64,000 nucleotides of DNA, taken from the NCBI GenBank assembly GCA_017553785.1, contig JAFZKD010000110.1, forward strand, positions 1 through 64,000. Reading direction: 5' to 3'. Made by a program: the position numbers and the translations under genes. This document shows positions 45,624-52,721 of this stretch, piece by piece. The notes below the pieces were generated by a model. The model was not told the origin of the DNA. It worked only from the letters and a program-made list of their open reading frames with translations, and ran no database searches. Within the stretch, counting starts at the first letter, position 1. Each line of letters opens with the position of its first letter. Source of the stretch: Muribaculaceae bacterium (GTDB taxonomy: Bacteria > Bacteroidota > Bacteroidia > Bacteroidales > Muribaculaceae).

Positions 45624-45833
45624 ATGGAAGAAAACAAAGAAATGACATACACCGAAGCGGTGAACGAATTGGAGCAGCTTGTGCAAAAAATGCAAGATCC
45701 GCAGTGCAGCATCGACAATCTGAGTGATTACACCAAGCGCTGCAAGGAATTGCTCGACATCTGCCGCAAGAAACTCACCGCAGCCGACGAGCAGCTCAAG
45801 CAGATTCTCGCCGATATACAGCAGCAAGGATAG
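45624..45833 (+). CDS. xseB: Exodeoxyribonuclease VII small subunit
   Basis: 69 residues, the usual XseB size. TYTEAVNELEQLVQKMQDP at the start and LLDICRKKLTAADEQLKQI near the end are the characteristic two helices that bind the XseA coiled coil. Preceded by a repeated CTAACGTCTAACAACTAA low-complexity run in the 25-bp gap. Confidence 0.92.
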   Translation: MEENKEMTYTEAVNELEQLVQKMQDPQCSIDNLSDYTKRCKELLDICRKKLTAADEQLKQILADIQQQG

Positions 45834-45978
45834 TGTAATCAGATAACACAGACAACGATTGATTTAGTGTTGTCCCCATTTGTCACAACTATTGACGAGG
45901 TTGTCTAAAAACTAAGAGTAAAGTTGCGCTAAATTCAACTATTATCTGTCAACTATTCACTATTAACTAAAAAAGCAC

Positions 45979-45986
45979 TATCTTTG
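45979..45986 (+). promoter_or_regulatory. -7 box of tRNA-Leu
   Basis: TATCTTTG, 11 bp before the first base of the tRNA. The 150 bp between xseB and this box hold no gene. Confidence 0.65.
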
Positions 45987-45997
45987 CACCCGCATTA

Positions 45998-46079
45998 GCG
46001 CCTGTGGCGAAATTGGTAGACGCGCCAGACTTAGGATCTGGTAACTCCGGTTGTGTAGGTTCGAGTCCTATCAGGCGCA
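45998..46079 (+). tRNA. tRNA-Leu (anticodon UAG)
   Basis: Acceptor stem GCGCCTG/CAGGCGC (45998-46004 with 46072-46078) with discriminator A at 46079. The anticodon arm CCAGA-CTTAGGA-TCTGG gives anticodon TAG. A class II variable arm follows, and a GTTCGAGTC T-loop. CCA is not encoded. Its 3' end and terminator are repeated twice downstream. Confidence 0.96.
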
Positions 46080-46089
46080 CAGAAACAAT

Positions 46090-46118
46090 AAAACCCGCTG
46101 AGATGCAGCGGGTTTTAT
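46090..46118 (+). terminator. Terminator of tRNA-Leu
   Basis: AAAACCCGCT/AGCGGGTTTT (46090-46099 with 46107-46116), followed by ATGCG. Copies recur at 48720-48746 and 50517-50543. Confidence 0.85.
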
Positions 46119-46238
46119 GCGTTAATTTTGGGTCCTGAAATGAAACTGAACCTATTGTGTCTCTTGCATAGAAGAATCGTCCGAACTATCCCTTTAATAT
46201 AAGAAGTCTGTACGAAGTCTAATAAATTTGATATAAGT

Positions 46239-47528
46239 CTAATCTGGAAGATCCGTGATTTCGAAGGTATAGATTGTGCCATTAACAGGAACTGTTAGCT
46301 TAATTATTGCAGGTTTATCCTTGTTTAGTAGAATGTAACCTGCAGTTTCAGTTTGCGGATCGAGTGTTGTCGCCTGCATATAATTATCCTTTATCGCTTG
46401 AGTGTCTGATTCAAGATGTGACGAAAAAGTAGAAATTTTTTGAGCCGATATTTCTTTGGCAACTGCCGCGGCAGTAGCATCGTATGAAGCAGTAGCATAG
46501 GTTACATTTGAACCAGCTATGATTCCTTGTGTATATGAAACTGAGTACCCAGCATCGCTATTCGAGAACGCCTCACCAAGTTCTTTTAACGCCCTATCCC
46601 ATTCTTGTCTTTCTTCAACTTTATTCATGTAGTCTTTATAGGTCCAGACTCTTATCTCTTTCACTTTTTCAGTAGATGTGTCATAGGAATATTCTCCTCG
46701 ATCTTTTCTTCTTGCATTGATCTCATGGTATTGCGTTTTACTATTCTTCTTCATCCTTTTATAAAATATGCCAGAGGCCGTAATCTGTGATGGATCAAAA
46801 AGAAAAGATGTATTTGAGTTGTTGAAAAGGAAGATATAGACTTTGTAATATTTACCATAATGTTTGACTGCCTCAACTACAACACTCATATATAGGCCAT
46901 TCTTGTCATCAAAATAGAAGAACTTTTCCCCTTTGATAATTTTTGTTTTCATATCGCTTACGGAAACTGGTTCTGGCGAAAATTCTAGAGTCTTTGTATT
47001 ATAACGACCCATCGCACCGAATTGATTATACAAAGTGAAGTTCGTTTCTGGAATTCCGTTATTGTACTTGACTAATTTGAGGAGGTTTCCGTTAGCATCA
47101 AATTCGGAATAATTTCCATCTATTCTCCCTTCATTATTATAACAATAATGATAATTGACATTACCGTTTTCATAGAAGTCGTATGAATCTCCAACGATAT
47201 GAGAATTTAACCATTTTGATTGGTGCTTAACTTTGCCCGATTTGTAGAAAGAGACAACATCGCCATCGAAAACAGAATGGCTATTATCATCACTATCTAT
47301 CGATATGTAGTTGCCTTCGCCTGCAATTTCGCCCGTTATGTAAAAGTCACGAAATTGTTTTCTAGGATTCTCATTTGTCGGAACAGTCATGATTCGATAG
47401 TATGTTGCAAAAGTTTTACTGCAACTTTTCCAATTGGTGTCATAATAAATTGTATCTAACACTTCTTTGGGCAAGGCAAAAGAAGTGAAAGCGGTCAGTC
47501 CTAGAACAAAGAATAATAATTTTCTCAT
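46239..47528 (-). CDS. Exported MORN_2/YwqK-like repeat protein
   Basis: 429 residues. Signal peptide (MRKLLFFVLGLTAFTSFA). Residues about 90-175 contain YwqK/MORN_2-type repeats (VSFYKSGKVKHQSKWLNSH, YDFYENGNVNYHYCYN, YSEFDANGNLLKLVKYNNG). The middle and C-terminal parts are unassigned. The coding sequence is clearly more AT-rich than the neighbouring housekeeping genes, suggesting recent arrival with the tRNA-adjacent segment. Expected to be periplasmic or surface-exposed; function unknown. Confidence 0.8.
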   Translation of the reverse strand: MRKLLFFVLGLTAFTSFALPKEVLDTIYYDTNWKSCSKTFATYYRIMTVPTNENPRKQFRDFYITGEIAGEGNYISIDSDDNSHSVFDGDVVSFYKSGKVKHQSKWLNSHIVGDSYDFYENGNVNYHYCYNNEGRIDGNYSEFDANGNLLKLVKYNNGIPETNFTLYNQFGAMGRYNTKTLEFSPEPVSVSDMKTKIIKGEKFFYFDDKNGLYMSVVVEAVKHYGKYYKVYIFLFNNSNTSFLFDPSQITASGIFYKRMKKNSKTQYHEINARRKDRGEYSYDTSTEKVKEIRVWTYKDYMNKVEERQEWDRALKELGEAFSNSDAGYSVSYTQGIIAGSNVTYATASYDATAAAVAKEISAQKISTFSSHLESDTQAIKDNYMQATTLDPQTETAGYILLNKDKPAIIKLTVPVNGTIYTFEITDLPD

Positions 47529-47608
47529 AGTTTTATGTTTTAATATCCGCGTTTTGAAGTAATGAATAGCATAGCAAAGGGACGGTTTGATGAACTAATA
47601 AACAACCG

Positions 47609-47616
47609 CAAATATA
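47609..47616 (-). promoter_or_regulatory. -7 box of the MORN_2-like gene
   Basis: TATATTTG on the minus strand, 81 bp before the ATG at 47528. Confidence 0.45.
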
Positions 47617-47737
47617 CACATTATTTCGTAAGATTACCCAATGATGTTGAGTTTTTTCAATTATTGGTTTTTAAGATGCACTCAGTTTCAGATTACTCAT
47701 TTTACGCCTTTTTCTTGCATATCAAGAATTGTCGCAC

Positions 47738-47830
47738 TATCTTTGCCATCTGACAAACCGTTCGTAGGGTCGGAAAGGCCACCGACCTCTTCCTTTTAGG
47801 AAGGCAGTATGAGGAGTTGGCCGTCCTCAC
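47738..47830 (+). ncRNA. Candidate small RNA with three tandem hairpins
   Basis: TATCTTTG at 47738-47745 is a full -7 box. Downstream lie GGTCGG/CCGACC (about 47769-47786), CTTCC/GGAAG around 47790-47804, and TGAGGA/TCCTCA around 47809-47830. It runs antisense to the 3' end of the gene at 47796. The same hairpins could simply terminate that gene. Confidence 0.3.
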
Positions 47831-48377
47831 GGGCGGCTTGTCTTTTCAATGAATTTAATGATTTATCATTGATATAGTGCCAGTGGACAATCTCTATATA
47901 TTCTTTCTTTGGATTTACATCAAGTAACACCAGTTTATTCTTCCCACACTCACGGTCATTGCTAATAAGTACCCAGTAAAATGGGCGTCTTTTTTTCTGA
48001 TTCTGTCCATAGATATTTGTGTTAAACAGAGCAGACATAATTATGCTCCTACTTTGGTTTGGGACTACATCTTTATGATCTCTCATATTTTTCATAAAGA
48101 TGCTTCTTTTGATTAAGACAGCTCTGCCTCTAGCTCCAATAATTATGTCAATATCTAAAGGTAATTTCGGCAACAAAATATTACGAGCAGGGTTTGTGAA
48201 ATCCTTATCTGTAACGTCTTCTATTCTAGATACTTCGGCTATTAATCTACCATTGTCATCTATAGGATTACCTTGTGCATCCTGTTTGTCTGCAACAATA
48301 CGAACCTCCTGCTGTTTAGGCTCAGAACCAGGACTCCATGTTTTAGTCCATACAATATGTTGTCTTTTCGTGACCAT
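47796..48377 (-). CDS. Hypothetical protein, possible phage-type nuclease-like domain
   Basis: 193 residues, no signal peptide. The C-terminal part (ECGKNKLVLLDVNPKKEYIE, then WHYINDKSLNSLKRQAARED) reminds me of C-terminal domains in phage-borne barnase/EndoU-like polyvalent proteins, but I cannot name catalytic residues. The N-terminal part is charged and unassigned. AT-rich like its neighbour and inside the segment bounded by tRNA-Leu repeats. The stop codon TAA lies within a CTTCC/GGAAG hairpin. Confidence 0.65.
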   Translation of the reverse strand: MVTKRQHIVWTKTWSPGSEPKQQEVRIVADKQDAQGNPIDDNGRLIAEVSRIEDVTDKDFTNPARNILLPKLPLDIDIIIGARGRAVLIKRSIFMKNMRDHKDVVPNQSRSIIMSALFNTNIYGQNQKKRRPFYWVLISNDRECGKNKLVLLDVNPKKEYIEIVHWHYINDKSLNSLKRQAAREDGQLLILPS

Positions 48378-48399
48378 GAATAAAACAATTATAATGGCA

Positions 48400-48407
48400 C
48401 AAAAATA
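48400..48407 (-). promoter_or_regulatory. -7 box of the hypothetical gene at 47796
   Basis: TATTTTTG on the minus strand, 23 bp before the ATG at 48377. Confidence 0.45.
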
Positions 48408-48562
48408 CTCAGTACAAACCTTTCAGTTTCTTTATTTGTTAACCAACGAAAGAAAAAGGGACGATTTTTTGTTGTTATTTTGAAGTGTTGTTCTTACATG
48501 ATATAAACGGAATTTTGGTCTAAAAGGAACGTAGCACCTATAACTGGAGTTTGGGTTATTTT

Positions 48563-48790
48563 GGGGAGCGTGCGCTCCCCTTTTTCGCGCCGTTCTGCGC
48601 CTTTTGACGCCTTTACGCGCCTGATAGGTTTTTCACAAACGCCTCTCGATCAGGCGTTAAGAGGTTTTTAAAGGTTTTGGGAGGTGCACAGTTCAGTTCT
48701 ATCAGGCGCACAGATAAACAAAACCCGCTGAATTTCAGCGGGTTTTATGCGTTTATTAGGCCCTGAAATGAAAGTGGCCCTATTATTGTT
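48563..48790. repeat. R2: palindromic 10-bp-phased element ending in a tRNA-Leu tail and terminator
   Basis: Left half: four contiguous 10-mers, CGCGCCGTTC, TGCGCCTTTT, GACGCCTTTA, CGCGCCTGAT (48586-48625). Right half: four contiguous 10-mers in the opposite sense, ATCAGGCGTT, AAGAGGTTTT, TAAAGGTTTT, GGGAGGTGCA (48649-48688). Then the last bases of tRNA-Leu (CTATCAGGCGC, 48699-48709) pair with GCGCCTGATAG at 48617-48627. The tRNA terminator copy (48720-48746) and about 40 bp of tRNA downstream flank follow. The element opens with GGGGAGCG/CGCTCCCC (48563-48580) and a T-tract. Confidence 0.8.
48720..48746 (-). terminator. Copied tRNA terminator serving the first serpin gene
   Basis: AAAACCCGCTG/CAGCGGGTTTT (48720-48730 with 48736-48746) is symmetric, with A and T tracts on both sides; it lies downstream of the serpin stop at 48825 on the minus strand. 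Confidence 0.7.
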
Positions 48791-48824
48791 GTTAGTTTCT
48801 TACATATTTACCAGATGCGTTCGC

Positions 48825-50150
48825 CTATTCCACTATCGTAACTTCAGGAACTATTCTCAAGGGCTCTTTTCCTTCTAGACCGCGAAAGGTGCCCATGAAG
48901 TAAATCGTGCCTGTATTGTTTTCAACGATGTAATACACAAAAGGTCGCGTGGCGTGGAAGTGCTTGATGTTGAGATCCTCTTTTTGACTCAAATCAACAA
49001 TGGTATCAGCAGCGGCTTTGATTCCCTTTTCGTTGACCTCAATTAGAACCTTCTGCATCATCATTGACACGCACAGATTGTTGTGCCTTCTGGCCATATT
49101 GAGGAACTCAGCAGAGGATTCATCGAATGCTACTGGCATACCCATTGCCGAAAGCACACCTTTAAGATCGGTCTCATTTAGGATAGTGAAATAGGGCATC
49201 AGGATATCTACTTCACGGGCAACCATGTGTGACTGCATCTCCTCCAGTTTTTTTGCCGAGAGGTTCTGGATGATGTCGCCCATTGTTTTACCCTCGTGGG
49301 GAAGCAGCACATACATGCTGTAGCCACCATTGCTATAAGGCAGGCGCAGCATCTCGCACAGGTCGTTCTTGCCGTAGGCGGCCTGCGTCTTGTGATGCAT
49401 CATTAAGATGTCGTAAATATTGCCCTCCTCCGTTATAAACTGTATGGCATTGTTTAGGCGAGTAAACTTCTCGGTCCACAGGGCATTGAAATAGACAGCG
49501 TTGAACATATACATAGCGGCATTGGGTGCGAAGTCGACCCAATAACCAATCTTGTCGTTGGTGTGGGTATTGCACCAATTATCGATATGGTGCTGCAGGT
49601 TGCTCCTGTTGGTGAAGTCTAGTGACTCGATTTGGACATTGTAATACTTCTGCATCTCGGTCTCGTAATGCTGGGTGAGTCTGAGGCCCTTCGACTCGTT
49701 GACGATGATGCTGTTGGCGATTTTCATCGTTATTGTCGTGTCAAGACCAGACGCCTCGTCAATCATCTTCTTGCTCATGAAGTATTTGTTGATCTGCTCT
49801 ACCGAACCGCTCATTCCAAGCACGTTTTTAATCTGCTGGCGCGTTTTGCCGTTGGCGCCAGCGTTGAGCATTCCTAGCATGTAACTTACGCTGATAGGCG
49901 ACACAACGATGCTACGAATACGATCCATATCTTCTTTACTATCCTTTTTCTGCTCGTAGATTGTACGGAACAGCTTGCAAGCGAAGTCAATGTTGTTATC
50001 AGTCATTTCGCGTTCTGATACGTTTGATGGGTTGTCATTTTCCGTGAGCAATTTTACGACATTAAGTTGGTTGTCGTTATTGATGAAGGCAACGAGTATG
50101 GTGAGCAGCACCACTACAGCCATTGTGCCAAGTATCCAGGATCGTTTCAT
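48825..50150 (-). CDS. Serpin (serine protease inhibitor), membrane-anchored or exported
   Basis: 441 residues from the ATG at 50150 (a TTG nine bases upstream is also open). N-terminal hydrophobic segment about 5-22 (ILGTMAVVVLLTILVAF). The serpin fold is clear: VVSPISVSYMLGMLNAGANG about 85-104, the hinge EVNEKGIKAAADTI about 380, and the C-terminal FHATRPFVYYIVENNTGTIYFMG. Counting from the hinge Glu to the FxAxRPF strand gives the same spacing as alpha-1-antitrypsin, which places Lys at P1 (DLSQK-EDL) and predicts inhibition of trypsin-like proteases. P9 is Asp, unusual for an inserting hinge. Tandem paralogue of the gene at 50637. Confidence 0.93.
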   Translation of the reverse strand: MKRSWILGTMAVVVLLTILVAFINNDNQLNVVKLLTENDNPSNVSEREMTDNNIDFACKLFRTIYEQKKDSKEDMDRIRSIVVSPISVSYMLGMLNAGANGKTRQQIKNVLGMSGSVEQINKYFMSKKMIDEASGLDTTITMKIANSIIVNESKGLRLTQHYETEMQKYYNVQIESLDFTNRSNLQHHIDNWCNTHTNDKIGYWVDFAPNAAMYMFNAVYFNALWTEKFTRLNNAIQFITEEGNIYDILMMHHKTQAAYGKNDLCEMLRLPYSNGGYSMYVLLPHEGKTMGDIIQNLSAKKLEEMQSHMVAREVDILMPYFTILNETDLKGVLSAMGMPVAFDESSAEFLNMARRHNNLCVSMMMQKVLIEVNEKGIKAAADTIVDLSQKEDLNIKHFHATRPFVYYIVENNTGTIYFMGTFRGLEGKEPLRIVPEVTIVE

Positions 50151-50200
50151 ATCAGTCAAATTTTCATTCAGGTTGATAAAAACGGATTAACTCTCGCCTG

Positions 50201-50208
50201 CAAAGTTA
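50201..50208 (-). promoter_or_regulatory. -7 box of the first serpin gene
   Basis: TAACTTTG on the minus strand, 50 bp before the ATG. The surrounding 120 bp is homologous to the flank upstream of the second serpin gene. Confidence 0.5.
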
Positions 50209-50360
50209 CAACGGATTATTTGAAATAACGCAAAAATATGCTAACATTCGTAGGTCATTCATGGCGTGTGAAGCAAGTGATTTTCAGTTATTTACAAAAC
50301 AAAAAGGTCATTCGGCAGTAATTCACTCTAGTAAGCACAAAAAAGGTAAATAATTTGAGG

Positions 50361-50600
50361 GTGCGTGCGCTCCCCCTTTTCGCGCCGTTCTGCGCCTTTA
50401 GACGCCTTTACGCGCCTGATAGGTTTTTCACAAACGACTCTCCATCAGGCGTTGAGAGGCGTTTAAAGGTTTTGGGAGGCGCACCGTTTAGTCCTATCAG
50501 GCGCACAAAAGACAACAAAACCCGCTAACAACCAGCGGGTTTTATGCGTATTTTCTAGCCTTGAAATAAAACTAAACCTATTGTGGTTAGTCTCTTATAT
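50361..50600. repeat. R3: second copy of the palindromic element with tRNA-Leu tail
   Basis: Left 10-mers at 50381-50420 (CGCGCCGTTC, TGCGCCTTTA, GACGCCTTTA, CGCGCCTGAT) and right 10-mers at 50444-50483 (ATCAGGCGTT, GAGAGGCGTT, TAAAGGTTTT, GGGAGGCGCA). The tRNA tail CCTATCAGGCGC (50493-50504) is a perfect 12-bp inverted partner of GCGCCTGATAGG (50412-50423). Terminator copy 50517-50543; homology to the tRNA flank continues to about 50590. Confidence 0.82.
50517..50543 (-). terminator. Copied tRNA terminator serving the second serpin gene
   Basis: AAAACCCGCT/AGCGGGTTTT (50517-50526 with 50534-50543), downstream of the serpin-TonB gene stop at 50637. Confidence 0.7.
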
Positions 50601-50636
50601 CAACAAAGTCGCCCTTTTGATGTTATATCCCTCGTT

Positions 50637-52412
50637 CTAATTGTTGTTTAATCCTGTATTGTTTTCTGGAGGCAATTTAAACGTGACGGGCAAGGTGTAC
50701 CACACGGACACAACCTGACCATTCTGGCGGCCTGGGGTAAACTTGGGTAACGACTTGATAATGCGGACGGCCTCACGGTCAAGGTCCTTGTCCACCGAGC
50801 GGACTACCTTCACTTCACCGATGCTACCGTCTTTCTTCACAACGAACTGCAGAATAACCTTACCTTGAATACTGATATTGGCGGCTGTGGGCGGATAGTT
50901 CAGGTGAGACTCAATGTACTTCATCAGTGCAGCCTCGCCACCAGGGAAGCGGGGCATTTGCTCAACGCTTCTGAAGATTTCCTCTTTCGACTCCTTGGGT
51001 TTCTCAACGGGCTTCTCAATGAAGCTCCCGAAATAAAAATCTTGTTCTTCGTCGCTATCTTCCATTTCAGCATCTTCGCTGCAATTTACCTTTTCGCCTC
51101 CTTCTTCTCCGCAATAGGTGCCCATAAAGTAGATCGTGCCTGTTTTGTTTTCAACGATGTAATATACAAAGGGACGCGTGGCGTGGAACTCCACAATCCT
51201 TGGTCTGCTGCTAATCCCTTTTTCAGACATCTCAGCAATCGTAACGGCAGCAGCTTTGGTCCCCTTTTCGTTGACTTCGATTTTAGCCTTTTGCTTCATC
51301 TTCGACACATAAAGGTCATCTTTGTGACCTTGGAGCATGTTGGGGAAGTCTGCACTCATACTGAATGCCCGTGGCATGCCCATTGAGGAGAGCACGTCTA
51401 TAAGGCCATTCTCGCTTTCAGTGGTGAAACGAGGCAACAGGATATCTACGTCATGAGTCCTCATTTGTGATTGCCACTCCTTCATTTTTTGTCCCGAGTG
51501 GCTCTGGATGATATCGTCGATTGTCTTACCCTTATTGGGGAGCAGCACATACATGCTATAGCCGCCGTTGCCGTAGGGCAGGCGGAGGATCTTGCACAGG
51601 TCGTTCTCACCGCAGGCAGCCTTTGTCTTGAGGTGCATCATCTTGTGCTTGACGGTTGTACCGTCCTGTTTTGTAAAGGCTTTGTCTCGGGTTTCCTGGG
51701 GATCAAATTCTGTGGTCCACGAAGCCTTGAAATAGACAGCGTTCAATAAGTACATGACGGCTAAGGGATCGAGCTCTTCTTTTTTTACGAGTTCTGGTAT
51801 CATGCCGTCGGTGTGCTTGTTGCACCAGTTGTTGATTGTGTTCACGATGTTGCTTGGACTGAAGTTAATCGCTTCAATTTGGGCGTCATAATAGTTCTGA
51901 ATGTCGGCCTTGTACTGCGGAATGATCTTCTCACTCGATTTAAAGAAGATGCAGTTGGCTGTTTTTACCGTTACCTTCGGGTCAACCTTGGACGCCTCAT
52001 CCATCATCTTCTTGAAGTACTCGTTGATTTCCTCTGCTGAGCCGCCCAGTCTAAGCACATTGGTAATCTGCTGACGCGTCTCGCCGTCAGCACCCTCGTT
52101 GAGCATTCCCAGCAGGTAGCCTACACTGATGGGCGATACAATGATGCTGCCATGTTTCTGCTTGCTGATGGTGCGGAACAGGTTGCAGGCAAAATCATTG
52201 ATGTTGTCACTCATCTTGCGTTGGGATTCGGTCAATTTGATGTCCTGGGCAGGATCATTGTTGTTGTCACTCATCTTGTCTTGCGATGGAGTAATCTTCT
52301 CTTTTACAGGCTCCTCTCCAGCATATTGATTGTTGCCGCCCTTGGTGAAAGCCAAAAGGGTGGACAGCAGCACCACGACAGCCAATGTATTAAAAATCCA
52401 GGATCGTTTCAT
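50637..52412 (-). CDS. Serpin fused to a C-terminal TonB domain
   Basis: 591 residues from the ATG at 52412. N-terminal hydrophobic anchor about 5-20; a low-complexity linker with a repeated KMSDN-ND unit; a serpin domain about 70-440 (IVSPISVGYLLGMLNEGADG; hinge EVNEKGTKAAAVTIAEM; EFHATRPFVYYIVENKTGTI); an acidic linker; and a TonB C-terminal domain about 490-585 (EQMPRFPGGEAALMKYIESH, GKVILQFVVKKDGSIGEVKV, ALPKFTPGRQNGQ-like end reading SLPKFTPGRQNGQ). Its reactive loop is three residues longer than in the neighbouring serpin, so P1 is uncertain. The TonB part normally contacts outer-membrane receptors, so a periplasm-spanning inhibitor is suggested. Confidence 0.92.
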   Translation of the reverse strand: MKRSWIFNTLAVVVLLSTLLAFTKGGNNQYAGEEPVKEKITPSQDKMSDNNNDPAQDIKLTESQRKMSDNINDFACNLFRTISKQKHGSIIVSPISVGYLLGMLNEGADGETRQQITNVLRLGGSAEEINEYFKKMMDEASKVDPKVTVKTANCIFFKSSEKIIPQYKADIQNYYDAQIEAINFSPSNIVNTINNWCNKHTDGMIPELVKKEELDPLAVMYLLNAVYFKASWTTEFDPQETRDKAFTKQDGTTVKHKMMHLKTKAACGENDLCKILRLPYGNGGYSMYVLLPNKGKTIDDIIQSHSGQKMKEWQSQMRTHDVDILLPRFTTESENGLIDVLSSMGMPRAFSMSADFPNMLQGHKDDLYVSKMKQKAKIEVNEKGTKAAAVTIAEMSEKGISSRPRIVEFHATRPFVYYIVENKTGTIYFMGTYCGEEGGEKVNCSEDAEMEDSDEEQDFYFGSFIEKPVEKPKESKEEIFRSVEQMPRFPGGEAALMKYIESHLNYPPTAANISIQGKVILQFVVKKDGSIGEVKVVRSVDKDLDREAVRIIKSLPKFTPGRQNGQVVSVWYTLPVTFKLPPENNTGLNNN

Positions 52413-52458
52413 ATCTGTCAATTTTTTAGGTTGATAAAAACGGATAAACTCTCGTCTG

Positions 52459-52466
52459 CAAAATTA
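52459..52466 (-). promoter_or_regulatory. -7 box of the serpin-TonB gene
   Basis: TAATTTTG on the minus strand, 46 bp before the ATG. The rest of the 52413-52721 gap holds a truncated R-element start (about 52618-52632) and the next gene's terminator. Confidence 0.5.
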
Positions 52467-52652
52467 CAACCGATAATCTGAATTTTCACCAAAAAACACG
52501 AACATTCGCAGGTCATCCTGTGAGAGCAAATAACCTGATTTACAGTTAATTATGAAACAAAAAAGGTCATTCGTGGGTAATTCACTTGAATAAGCAAAGA
52601 AAAGGTGTGAAATTATGGGGGGTACGCTCCCTGTTTGACCCACTGCAGAGAT

Positions 52653-52688
52653 AAATCCCCCATACCGTATGTGAGGTATGAGGGATTT
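52653..52688 (-). terminator. Terminator of the BspA/dockerin protein gene
   Basis: AAATCCC and CATACC pair with GGTATG and GGGATTT (arms 52653-52666 and 52675-52688, one mismatch), 34 bp past the stop at 52722. Confidence 0.65.
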
Positions 52689-52721
52689 GGTTGTATAAGG
52701 TCTTTGACCATTGTTAGCCGG

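Noticed and set aside
47562-47753. 63-codon open frame on the plus strand in an intergenic gap
   Set aside because: No promoter box at its start and an unlikely composition; its end overlaps the candidate small RNA promoter.
50412-50506. Second, degenerate tRNA-Leu gene
   Set aside because: It starts and ends with the acceptor-stem arms, but the interior has no D, anticodon or T arm; it is a palindromic element with a tRNA tail.
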